Of a stretch of 64,000 nt of DNA, positions 14,165 to 22,438 are shown in pieces (the first letter of the stretch is position 1; every line of letters starts with the position of its first letter). Source of the stretch: Prevotella pectinovora (GTDB taxonomy: Bacteria; Bacteroidota; Bacteroidia; Bacteroidales; Bacteroidaceae); contig NZ_JXQI01000062.1 in the NCBI RefSeq assembly GCF_000834015.1, positions 1-64,000 of the forward strand. The letters run 5' to 3'. The translations under genes were made by a program, and so were the position numbers. The notes below the pieces were generated by a model. The model did not search any database, had not been told where the DNA came from, and saw only the letters and a program-made list of their open reading frames with translations.

Positions 14165-17100
14165 ATGCGCAAAATACCAATCAGTACCACATTATTTTGG
14201 CGTATGACAGATCGCTACTATACCTTAAATACATTTCGAAAAATCCGACTATTATTCTCTGTGCGCAGCGCAGCCTTCCTGGTTACGTGTGCCATAATCC
14301 TGACTCTCATCATGTCGTGCCATAGTTCACCGTCGCCACGCGTCCTCGCCATGAAGCGTGATGCCGCCGACAGTGTGGTAAACGGCATGAAAGACAAAGA
14401 ACAACTCGACAGCCTGGTGAAAGAAGCCGAAAAGAGCGGCGACTATATGCTTGAGATGAGATCACTCCAGAAGCGGGGACGCTTGTGGCGAGATGAAAAC
14501 TGCTTCATGAAAGCCATAGCCTGTCATAATCGTGAACTGGAACTCGCAAGGAAACTCGGTGACACCATCGCCACAGTGCAGGCGCTGAACAATATCGGAA
14601 CGAATTTCAGAAGAATGGGAGTGCTCGACGAGGCAGTGGACTACCACTATCGTGCGCTGCACCTCGGCGACCTGTTCAGTCGGCGAAACGACAAGACGGC
14701 AATGAAAAACCGTTTGGTATCCCTCAACGGCATCGGAAACATCAGTCTTACTCTCGGCGACACCGAAACGGCAGACTCTATGTTCCGCGCTGCATTGAAG
14801 GGAGAGAAGACACTCGGAAGCCACCTCGGACAGGCCATCAACTACGCAAATATAGGTTCGGTATTCGAAAAGCGAAACATGCTCGACTCCGCATGGGCAT
14901 GCTACAAGCAGTCGATGCAGCAGAACAGACTCGCCGATTCCGACCTCGGCATATCGCTCTGCTATACCCACTTCGGACGCCTCTTCGAGAAGCAAGGCAG
15001 ACGGACAGAAGCAATAGCCGAGTATCGCAAGGCATACGAAATAATGGGAACGTCAGAAGACAGGTGGCATGCCATGGAACCATGTCTCGCTCTTGCGGAG
15101 ATATACATTAAAATCGGCGACGAAAACACGGCGATGACCTATCTCGCCACTGCCGACCGCCTTGCCCACGACCTGCATTCGCTCGAACACCAGGCGCAGA
15201 TTGCCAAGCTGTACTACGACATCTATGCAAAGAAAGACGACTGCCGGCGCGCTCTTCACTACTACCGGACGTTTGACCAACTCAGCGACAGTCTGACGAG
15301 CGAGAAGAATATTGTTCACATGCAGAACATGCGAGTGCGCTATGAGCATGAGCAGAGGCGTGCCGAAGTGAATGCCCTGAACGAGGAGTATCAAACGGAG
15401 AAATCGCTTAAGTGGGTCAGCATTATGGCTGCAGTCCTTTTGTTCGTGCTCGGTGGTGTGACAATGAGTTTCATGCTCTACGCCCTTCGTAGCCGTAAGC
15501 GCAAGCAGATGGAGCAGCATCAGATGGAGGAGATGAGAATAAGTTTCTTCACTAACATAACACACGAGTTTCGCACCCCTCTCACCGTTATTCTCGGATA
15601 TTCACGGATGATGGAGGAAGGCAAGGTGCCGGCAGGCGATATGGCAAAGGTGGGAAGCATGGTGTCAAGACAAGGCACGCGCCTTCTGTCGCTCATCAAC
15701 CAGTTGCTCGACATACAGAAGGTGAAGTCGAATATCGGACATCCCGACTGGCATCATGGCGACATCGTGCTCTTCATGGCAAACATCATAGAGAGTCATC
15801 TCAATATGGCACACTCCAGACAGATAACCCTGATGTATGCCCCAAAGCAAAAGAAGATGATGTGTGACTTCGTGCCAGACTATGCCCAGAAGGTGTTGTG
15901 CAACCTTCTGACAAATGCCATAAAGTTCTCCAAGGAGGGAGGACAGGTGCTTGTGGCGCTTGAGGTGGAGAACGACATGCTGACCCTGCGCATTGCCGAC
16001 TATGGTAGCGGTATACCGGAAAATGAGCAGCAGCATATCTTCGAACCCTTCTATCAGACAGAGAGCGACAAGAAGACCATCGGGTCGGGAGTGGGACTGG
16101 CCCTCGTGAACCAGATAGTGAAAACCCTTGGCGGCAGCATAACGCTCGACAGTAAGGTGGACGTCGGTTCGGTATTCACCGTAAACGTGCCCGTCAAGGC
16201 CCCGGCGGGTGTTGACGTGAAGCCGCTTGAGTCACTCGGAACAATCCCTGATGATATGCTGCTTGGAGCAAATACTAAAACAGGTGGCAATAACGGAACT
16301 TCCGGTTGTGGAGAGGATAATAATCCTGTGGCAGGCGACAAGAGTGATGCCCTCGTGGATATCGGTGCGAATAGTCATGATATGGATGATGATGGTGGTG
16401 ATGTGGCTGACGGCTGTTCTGCTGATACCCGTCAGTTAGTGCTCATCGTGGAAGACAATGCCGATGTGGCGGAATACATGACAATGCAGCTTAAGGCAAG
16501 ATACCGCCTCGTGTTGGCACGTGATGGTGAGGAGGGACTGCGCATTGCCACGGAGACGGTGCCCGACATCATCATCACTGATGTCATGATGCCACGCATG
16601 GATGGCTACGAACTGTGTCAGAGAGTGAAGGAATCGGAGGTGCTCAACCACATTCCTGTCATCATCGTCACGGCGAGGACAACCCAGAAAGACAAGCTGC
16701 GCGGACTGCAGATTGGCGTTGATGCGTATATATATAAACCATTTGATGCTGAAGAACTATCCGTAACTGTCGGCAACCTGCTGGAGAAACACCGCTTGCT
16801 GCGCCTGCGCTATATGCAGGCGCCAGCCGACGACAAACAGGCTGCCGTGGAGACGCTGCCGCCTTGCGACCGTGTGTTCCTCAATAGGGTGGATGCCGCA
16901 GTGGACGAATTGATGGCGACGGACCTCTCCGTAGACAGTGTGGCTATAGCCCTATGTATGAGTCAGCAGCAGTTGCGCCGAAAGCTCAATGCCGTGTCGG
17001 GCGACACACCGATGGCATATTTCCGCAAGCGCCAGATGCAGAAAGCCAAAGATATGCTGGACAACCGCGATGACATGTCGATCAGCGAGATAGGAATGAA

Positions 17101-17188
17101 GTGCGGTTTCTACGATATGTCGCATTTCACAAGAATCTTCAAGCAGGTGGTAGGAATAACACCGTCGCAGTATCGCAAGAAAGCATAA
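14165..17188 (+). CDS. TPR hybrid sensor kinase/response regulator
   Basis: 1007 residues if the first ATG is used; the Met at 14204 (MTDRYYTL) is equally possible. An N-terminal hydrophobic segment ends in TLIMSC, so it may be a signal anchor or lipobox. Residues about 60-400 contain several TPR-like repeats (ALNNIGTNFRRMGVLDEAVDYH, NYANIGSVFEKRNMLDSAW) and probably face the periplasm. A membrane segment follows near 417-440. Then HisKA with His467 (NITHEFRTPL), the ATPase domain (LLTNAIKFS, DYGSGIPENE, GSGVGLALV), a receiver with Asp806 (ITDVMMPRMDGYE) and a C-terminal AraC helix-turn-helix. It is a complete one-protein two-component system, but unlike glycan-sensing HTCS it has TPRs instead of a Y_Y_Y propeller. 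Signal and target genes are unknown. It lies within the inverted-repeat pair. Confidence 0.9.
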   Translation: MRKIPISTTLFWRMTDRYYTLNTFRKIRLLFSVRSAAFLVTCAIILTLIMSCHSSPSPRVLAMKRDAADSVVNGMKDKEQLDSLVKEAEKSGDYMLEMRSLQKRGRLWRDENCFMKAIACHNRELELARKLGDTIATVQALNNIGTNFRRMGVLDEAVDYHYRALHLGDLFSRRNDKTAMKNRLVSLNGIGNISLTLGDTETADSMFRAALKGEKTLGSHLGQAINYANIGSVFEKRNMLDSAWACYKQSMQQNRLADSDLGISLCYTHFGRLFEKQGRRTEAIAEYRKAYEIMGTSEDRWHAMEPCLALAEIYIKIGDENTAMTYLATADRLAHDLHSLEHQAQIAKLYYDIYAKKDDCRRALHYYRTFDQLSDSLTSEKNIVHMQNMRVRYEHEQRRAEVNALNEEYQTEKSLKWVSIMAAVLLFVLGGVTMSFMLYALRSRKRKQMEQHQMEEMRISFFTNITHEFRTPLTVILGYSRMMEEGKVPAGDMAKVGSMVSRQGTRLLSLINQLLDIQKVKSNIGHPDWHHGDIVLFMANIIESHLNMAHSRQITLMYAPKQKKMMCDFVPDYAQKVLCNLLTNAIKFSKEGGQVLVALEVENDMLTLRIADYGSGIPENEQQHIFEPFYQTESDKKTIGSGVGLALVNQIVKTLGGSITLDSKVDVGSVFTVNVPVKAPAGVDVKPLESLGTIPDDMLLGANTKTGGNNGTSGCGEDNNPVAGDKSDALVDIGANSHDMDDDGGDVADGCSADTRQLVLIVEDNADVAEYMTMQLKARYRLVLARDGEEGLRIATETVPDIIITDVMMPRMDGYELCQRVKESEVLNHIPVIIVTARTTQKDKLRGLQIGVDAYIYKPFDAEELSVTVGNLLEKHRLLRLRYMQAPADDKQAAVETLPPCDRVFLNRVDAAVDELMATDLSVDSVAIALCMSQQQLRRKLNAVSGDTPMAYFRKRQMQKAKDMLDNRDDMSISEIGMKCGFYDMSHFTRIFKQVVGITPSQYRKKA

Positions 17189-17190
17189 CC

Positions 17191-17218
17191 CCCCAAACGG
17201 TCATTATGCCGTTTGGGG
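17191..17218. terminator. Perfect hairpin after hybrid kinase gene
   Basis: CCCCAAACGG (17191-17200) and CCGTTTGGGG (17209-17218) form a perfect 10-bp stem with the 8-nt loop TCATTATG, 2 bp after the stop codon. It probably acts as a terminator and belongs to the same repeat family as 251-287. Confidence 0.7.
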
Positions 17219-17220
17219 AT

Positions 17221-17280
17221 AAAATCCGCTCTTCCGAAAAAAAACACAATCCAGGCTGGCCATGATGACCGATTTGGGTT
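17221..17280 (-). repeat. Extra diverged repeat unit
   Basis: A degenerate copy of the 60-bp unit in reverse orientation (AATCCGCTCTTCC, then AATCCAGGCTGGCC, then ATGACCGATTTGGG). It abuts the right block head-to-head, forming a near-perfect 31-bp palindrome at 17266-17296. Confidence 0.6.
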
Positions 17281-17283
17281 AAA

Positions 17284-17537
17284 CCCAAATCGGTCATTAG
17301 GCCGTTTATTGTATTTTTTAATTACTGCTTGCAGTCTTTTGTTTTTTATAAGGCGTCTTTTGTCTGTTTTTAATTCGCAATAGCTCGCTATTACTCATTA
17401 AAAGCCAAACAAAATCCACTCTTCTAAAAGAACAAAATCCAAGCAAGCCCTAACGACCGATTCGGGTTAAAAGCCAAACAAAATCCACTCTTATAAAAAC
17501 ACAAAATCCAAGCAAGCCCTAATGACCGATTTGGGTT
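17284..17537 (-). repeat. Right inverted-repeat block of 4-kb cassette
   Basis: Reverse complement of the left block: long module (17284-17410), then units at about 17411-17467 and 17471-17537. The module keeps the hairpins AATAGC/GCTATT and ACTGC/GCAGT, while the two loop bases of the first differ from the left copy. The inner unit has the CCTAACGACC variant shared with the left inner unit. Confidence 0.85.
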
Positions 17538-17584
17538 TAAGCGATAAGAGAGTGGCTTGTTGATGGTTTTGAGGGCCGCCGGTG

Positions 17585-18229
17585 TCAATCTTCAGTCTTC
17601 TTGAGATACTGGTCAAGAAGCAGGATGCCCTTCTCGGTGCAGAAGCCGCGCAGCAACACTATGAAGAAGTTGCAGAAGATGTCGCTCAGCGAATATTTTT
17701 CGTAGAGAGCCTTATTGAAGCTCGCGTCCATCATTGAGTCGCAGATGTCCTGCAGGATTTCGTAGTTCAGCTCAGGCACGAAATATCCGTTCTCTATGCA
17801 GCGCTTCACGAAAAGCAGCGACTCCCTCTGCTGTTCCTCGTGGCGCGACCGCAGATATGCCGTCACCTTGTCGTATTTCTCAAGTTCAGTGAGGAAGAGA
17901 GGGGAGAGGTTGTCGAGGTCAGCGAATTTAAGCTTGAAGAACGTCACCACTATGTCGATTTCGTTTTCCGCCGTCAGCGCATATTCCTGGATATGCCTTA
18001 AAAGCTCTTCATGATCGTGCCGCGCACCCGCAAGCAGCAGGTCCTCCTTCTTGTCGTACACCTCATATAGAGTGCGCTTCGATATCGACAGCGCCGCTGC
18101 GATGTCGTCCATCTTCACTGCCTTTATGCCCCTCTGTTTGAAGAGCGGCATTGCCGTGCGCAGAATCCTGAGCTTCAGCTCCTGGCGATGTTCAGATATG
18201 TTGTTGTGGTCTGTTTGCATTTCCTTCAT
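17585..18229 (-). CDS. TetR/AcrR-family regulator
   Basis: 214 residues. The N-terminal 60 residues are a TetR helix-turn-helix (LRILRTAMPLFKQRGIKAVKMDDIAAALSI in outline, then SKRTLYEVYDKKEDLL); the remainder is an all-helical ligand and dimer domain unlike any I can name. It starts at the first Met, although the Met three codons later is equally possible. It is divergent from the malic enzyme gene with 191 bp between, so it may control itself or that gene. A minus-strand TATCTTTGT at about 18243-18251 could be its -7 box. Confidence 0.85.
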   Translation of the reverse strand: MKEMQTDHNNISEHRQELKLRILRTAMPLFKQRGIKAVKMDDIAAALSISKRTLYEVYDKKEDLLLAGARHDHEELLRHIQEYALTAENEIDIVVTFFKLKFADLDNLSPLFLTELEKYDKVTAYLRSRHEEQQRESLLFVKRCIENGYFVPELNYEILQDICDSMMDASFNKALYEKYSLSDIFCNFFIVLLRGFCTEKGILLLDQYLKKTED

Positions 18230-18420
18230 TGCGTTTTGATTTTACAAAGATAATAAAATATTTGTTATTTTTCTTCGTGCGCCCAAGTTTTTTAGTAATT
18301 TTGCAAAAACTCGTCAATTGGACGAACGGACATCCGGCAATGGCGGATTGTGGGGAAATATCCTCGCTGGCTTGTCAATTCGAGTGATAATGACACAAAC
18401 AATTAATTCTTAAATTTCTT

Positions 18421-20715
18421 ATGGTAAAAATCACAAAAGAAGCAGCGCTGGCCTATCATGAGGGAATGCGCCCAGGAAAAATCGAAGTCAAGCCTACCAA
18501 GGCTTACAGCACCCAGACCGACCTGAGTCTGGCATATTCGCCCGGTGTGGCGTTCCCGTGTCTGGAAATACAGCAGAAGCCCGACGATGCTTACAAATAT
18601 ACCGACAAAGGAAACCTCGTAGCCGTGATCAGCAACGGCACAGCAGTGCTCGGACTTGGAGACATCGGGGCAATGAGCGGAAAACCTGTGATGGAGGGCA
18701 AGGGACTGCTCTTCAAGATATATGGTGGCATCGACGTGTTCGACATCGAGATAGCTGAGAAAGACCCGGAGAAATTCTGCGAGACCGTGGAACGCATAGC
18801 GCCCACCTTCGGCGGAATAAACCTGGAAGACATCAAGGCACCGCAATGCTTCTACATAGAAGAGAGGCTGAAACGCACACTCGACATACCGGTGATGCAC
18901 GACGACCAGCACGGCACGGCGATAATATCGGCGGCAGGACTCAAAAACGCACTCGAAGTGAACGGCAAAGACATTGCCAAGGTCAAGATCGTGGTGAACG
19001 GAGCCGGAGCCGCAGCCATATCATGCACAAAGATGTATGTGGCACTCGGAGCCAAGACAGAAAACATACTGATGCTCGACTCCAAGGGAGTGATAACCAG
19101 CGACAGGGAAAACCTGACCGAACAGAAGAAGCTTTTTGCCACCGACAGGCGTGACGTGCACACCCTCGAAGAGGCGATAAAAGGAGCCGACGTGTTTGTG
19201 GGACTCTCAAAAGGCAACGTGCTCACGCAAGACATGATACGCTCAATGGCAGAACAGCCAATCGTATTCGCACTCGCAAACCCCGTGCCCGAAATATCAT
19301 ACGAAGACGCCATGGCAAGCCGTCCCGACGTGCTCATGAGCACAGGACGCTCCGACTACCCTAACCAGATAAACAACGTGATAGGATTCCCATACATCTT
19401 CCGTGGAGCACTCGACGTGCACGCAACGGCAATCAACGAGGAGATGAAGCTGGCGGCAGTACACGCCATCGCAGATCTGGCGAAACAACCGGTGCCCGAC
19501 GTGGTGAACGATGTGTACCACGTGAACAACCTCACCTTCGGACCTCTCTACTTTATCCCAAAACCCGTTGACCCGCGACTCATCACAGAAGTATCGGCAG
19601 CAGTGGCAAAGGCGGCAATCGACAGTGGAGTGGCAAGGACGACAATCACCGACTGGGCGGCATACAAGAACAAGCTGCGCGAGATGCTCGGACAAGAGAC
19701 AAAGCTCACCCAGAAACTATACGATACCGCACGCAAACACCCGCAGAGAGTGGTCTTCGCCGAGGGACTGCACCCCACGATGCTCAAGGCGGCAGTGCAG
19801 GCAAAGGCAGAAGGCATCTGCCAGCCGATACTGCTCGGCAACGACGAACGCATAAAGAAACTCGCAAAAGAACTCGACCTGAGCCTCGACGGAGTGGAAA
19901 TAGTGAACCTTCGCCACGACAGAGAGGCGGAGCGTCGCGAACGCTATGCCCACATCCTGGCAGAGAAACGACAGAGAGAAGGCTACACGTTCGACGAGGC
20001 AAACGACAAGATGTTCGAGCGCAACTACTTCGGAATGATGATGGTGGAGACTGGCGACGCCGATGCCTTCATAACAGGACTCTACACAAAATACTCAAAC
20101 ACCATAAAAGTGGCAAAAGAAGTGGTTGGCATACAGCCGGGCTACTCACACTTCGCCACGATGCACATCCTGAACACAAGCAAAGGAGTGTATTACATCT
20201 CTGACACGCTCATCAACCGTCATCCCGACAAAGACACGCTCATGGACGTGGCGAAACTGAGCGCTGCCACAGTGCGCTTCTTCAACGAAGAGCCGAACAT
20301 AGCCATGATAAGCTACTCCAACTTCGGAACAGACGACTGCGGAAGTCCGCTGCAGGTGCACGAGACGGTGGCTGCCATGCAGAAGCAATTCCCGGAGCTG
20401 GCCATCGACGGAGAAATGCAGATAAACTTCGCCCTCAACAGAGAACTGCGAGATTCCAAATTCCCGTTCTCACGCCTCAAGGGCAAAGACGTGAACACAC
20501 TCGTGTTCCCAAATCTGAGCAGCGCCAACGGAGCATACAAACTGCTCCAGGGACTGAACACCGATGCCGAGATAATCGGTCCGATACAGATGGGACTCAA
20601 CAAGCCGATACACTTCACCGACTTTGAAAGCTCCGTGCGCGACATAGTGAACGTTACGGCAGTGGCGGTAATCGACGCATACGTGGCAAAACTCAAGGCA
20701 AAACACAATGCGTGA
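18421..20715 (+). CDS. maeB: NADP-malic enzyme with PTA-like domain
   Basis: 764 residues. The first 430 or so form malic enzyme: SLAYSPGVAFPCLEI, VAVISNGTAVLGLGDIG, VMHDDQHGTAII (metal and substrate site) and the NAD(P) fold IVVNGAGAAAISC. The C-terminal 330 residues resemble phosphotransacetylase (RVVFAEGLHPTMLKAAVQA, AMISYSNFG); in MaeB-type enzymes this part is regulatory, sensing acetyl-CoA or acetyl phosphate, and is not usually catalytic. The full length matches the family. It converts malate to pyruvate with NADPH. Upstream, TAATTTTGC at 18296-18304 may be the -7 box. Codons here are notably C- and A-ending compared with the neighbours, suggesting high expression. Confidence 0.93.
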   Translation: MVKITKEAALAYHEGMRPGKIEVKPTKAYSTQTDLSLAYSPGVAFPCLEIQQKPDDAYKYTDKGNLVAVISNGTAVLGLGDIGAMSGKPVMEGKGLLFKIYGGIDVFDIEIAEKDPEKFCETVERIAPTFGGINLEDIKAPQCFYIEERLKRTLDIPVMHDDQHGTAIISAAGLKNALEVNGKDIAKVKIVVNGAGAAAISCTKMYVALGAKTENILMLDSKGVITSDRENLTEQKKLFATDRRDVHTLEEAIKGADVFVGLSKGNVLTQDMIRSMAEQPIVFALANPVPEISYEDAMASRPDVLMSTGRSDYPNQINNVIGFPYIFRGALDVHATAINEEMKLAAVHAIADLAKQPVPDVVNDVYHVNNLTFGPLYFIPKPVDPRLITEVSAAVAKAAIDSGVARTTITDWAAYKNKLREMLGQETKLTQKLYDTARKHPQRVVFAEGLHPTMLKAAVQAKAEGICQPILLGNDERIKKLAKELDLSLDGVEIVNLRHDREAERRERYAHILAEKRQREGYTFDEANDKMFERNYFGMMMVETGDADAFITGLYTKYSNTIKVAKEVVGIQPGYSHFATMHILNTSKGVYYISDTLINRHPDKDTLMDVAKLSAATVRFFNEEPNIAMISYSNFGTDDCGSPLQVHETVAAMQKQFPELAIDGEMQINFALNRELRDSKFPFSRLKGKDVNTLVFPNLSSANGAYKLLQGLNTDAEIIGPIQMGLNKPIHFTDFESSVRDIVNVTAVAVIDAYVAKLKAKHNA

Positions 20716-20881
20716 CAAGCGGTCTGAATGAGAAAACGGACGGGCAAGACCATTTGTGGGAAATTCAGAAACAGGTCAAACACACACACCACAGAAAGGA
20801 TGTGGAAACAAGAAAACACCGGGGAAAAGGCAGAATTGCCGCTCCTCGGTTTTTTTACCATTACTTATTTCGATTATACCC

Positions 20882-20912
20882 TTGCAGGTTCAGATAAAAT
20901 GAGTATTTTTGC
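20882..20912 (+). promoter_or_regulatory. Promoter of small OMP gene
   Basis: TTG (20882-20884), 19 bp, TATTTTTGC (20904-20912); start expected near 20919, 64 nt before the ATG at 20983. Confidence 0.65.
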
Positions 20913-20982
20913 AGAGATAAACACAAGCCAGCGGCAAAATGAGTACCGAAGGCGGATTACGAATTAAACAGAAACATAAATT

Positions 20983-21462
20983 ATGAAGAAAATTTTATTG
21001 CTGGCGATAGGATTCCTGATGACCATGACGGCAAGCGCACAGTTTGAACAAGGAAAATACTATTGCAACGGCTCACTGACAGGAATCAATCTGAGCTACA
21101 GCGGAGCAGAGAAGCTTAGCCTCGGAGTGGAGGCAAAGGGCGGATATCTGGTGGCAGACAACTGGATGGCACTGGTCATGGCAGGCTACAGCCACGACGA
21201 AGACGTGGATGACAAGTTCGCTGTCGGAGTGGGGGGCCGTTACTACATAATACAGAACGGACTGTATATGGGCCTCAACGCCCGTCTCGTGCATGGCGGA
21301 AGCGGATACAACGACATCATGCCGGGACTGGAGCTCGGATACGCATTCTTCCTCGGAAAGAGCGTAACGATAGAACCGTCAGTATATTACGACCAGTCGA
21401 TAAAGAACCACTCAGACTATTCGAAAGTGGGACTGCGCATCGGAGTGGGAGTGTATCTGTAG
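20983..21462 (+). CDS. Small outer-membrane beta-barrel protein
   Basis: 159 residues with a signal peptide cleaved near TASAQ (20). The mature chain of about 140 residues alternates in strands (GSLTGINLSYS, LGVEAKGGYLV, WMALVMAGYSHDED, FAVGVGGRYYII, LYMGLNARLVHGG, LELGYAFFLG, VTIEPSVYYD) and ends in VGLRIGVGVYL. This suits an eight-strand OmpX/OmpW-like barrel. Function unknown; such proteins often serve in envelope stability or adhesion. It has its own promoter, and a palindrome (21479-21504) lies between it and nadC. Confidence 0.78.
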   Translation: MKKILLLAIGFLMTMTASAQFEQGKYYCNGSLTGINLSYSGAEKLSLGVEAKGGYLVADNWMALVMAGYSHDEDVDDKFAVGVGGRYYIIQNGLYMGLNARLVHGGSGYNDIMPGLELGYAFFLGKSVTIEPSVYYDQSIKNHSDYSKVGLRIGVGVYL

Positions 21463-21478
21463 GAAAACAAGACCTGTT

Positions 21479-21504
21479 CCTGACCTTATTTAAATAAGGT
21501 TAGG
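21479..21504. terminator. Palindrome between OMP gene and nadC
   Basis: CCTGACCTTATTT/AAATAAGGTTAGG, almost perfectly self-complementary with no loop and no T-run. It may be a weak terminator, an mRNA stabiliser or a protein site. Confidence 0.4.
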
Positions 21505-21547
21505 AGAAGTTCAACCCGTCAACTTTAATAATTAACAACAAAACATA

Positions 21548-22396
21548 ATGTACACAGTAGAAGAATTGGAAGACAAGCTCATCGACCTGGCTTTCGCGGA
21601 AGACATCGGCGACGGTGACCACACCACGCTATGCTGCATACCAGAAGACGCAATGGGCAAATCACACCTCCTCATCAAAGAAGACGGCATACTGGCCGGA
21701 GTAGAGGTGGCAAAAAAAGTGTTTGACAGATTTGACAACACCATGAAAGTGGAGGTGTTGATAGGCGACGGAGCCGAAGTGAAAAAAGGCGACATCGCAA
21801 TGGTAGTGACAGGAAAGGTGCGCTCGCTGCTACAGACAGAGCGGCTCATGCTCAACATCATGCAGAGAATGAGCGGCATCGCCACGATGACACACAAATA
21901 CGTGGAGAAGCTGAAAGGCACAAAGACACACGTGCTCGATACACGCAAGACGACACCTGGAATGCGTATGCTCGAAAAGCAGGCAGTGAAGATAGGTGGA
22001 GGAATGAACCACAGAATAGGTCTCTTCGACATGATACTGCTCAAAGACAACCACGTGGACTTCGCTGGAGGTATAACAAACGCCATCGACCGCTGTCATG
22101 CATATCTGAAAGAGAAAAACCTCGACCTGAAGATTGAGCTGGAAGTGAGAAACTTCGATGAGCTTAACCAGGTGCTCACACATGGAGGAGTAAATCGCAT
22201 AATGCTCGACAACTTCTCTGTGGCAGACACTAAGAAGGCCGTGGAACTCATTGGCGGACGCTATGAAACTGAGTCTAGCGGAGGAATAACGTTCGACACT
22301 ATACGCGACTATGCGGAATGTGGCGTCGATTTCATCTCTGTGGGAGCTCTCACACACTCGGTGAAGGGACTCGACATGAGTTTCAAGGCTTGTTGA
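21548..22396 (+). CDS. nadC: Quinolinate phosphoribosyltransferase
   Basis: 282 residues, the usual family length. Motifs: LAFAEDIGDGDHTT near the N-terminus, MLNIMQRMSGIATMTHKYVE, DTRKTTPGMRMLEKQAVKIG and the KDNH segment, then IELEVRNFDE and MLDNFS. These form the quinolinate and PRPP site. It makes nicotinate mononucleotide from quinolinate in NAD synthesis. nadA and nadB are not adjacent. The next gene, a dipeptidase, begins 42 bp downstream and may share the message. Confidence 0.93.
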   Translation: MYTVEELEDKLIDLAFAEDIGDGDHTTLCCIPEDAMGKSHLLIKEDGILAGVEVAKKVFDRFDNTMKVEVLIGDGAEVKKGDIAMVVTGKVRSLLQTERLMLNIMQRMSGIATMTHKYVEKLKGTKTHVLDTRKTTPGMRMLEKQAVKIGGGMNHRIGLFDMILLKDNHVDFAGGITNAIDRCHAYLKEKNLDLKIELEVRNFDELNQVLTHGGVNRIMLDNFSVADTKKAVELIGGRYETESSGGITFDTIRDYAECGVDFISVGALTHSVKGLDMSFKAC

Positions 22397-22438
22397 AAGG
22401 AATTCAAATAACAATAATTTTTTTGAAGAGTCAATATC

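Noticed and set aside
20716-20982. Small gene between maeB and the OMP gene (frames of 61 and 79 codons)
   Set aside because: The frames contain the OMP promoter (20882-20912), overlap each other and have no recognisable sequence.
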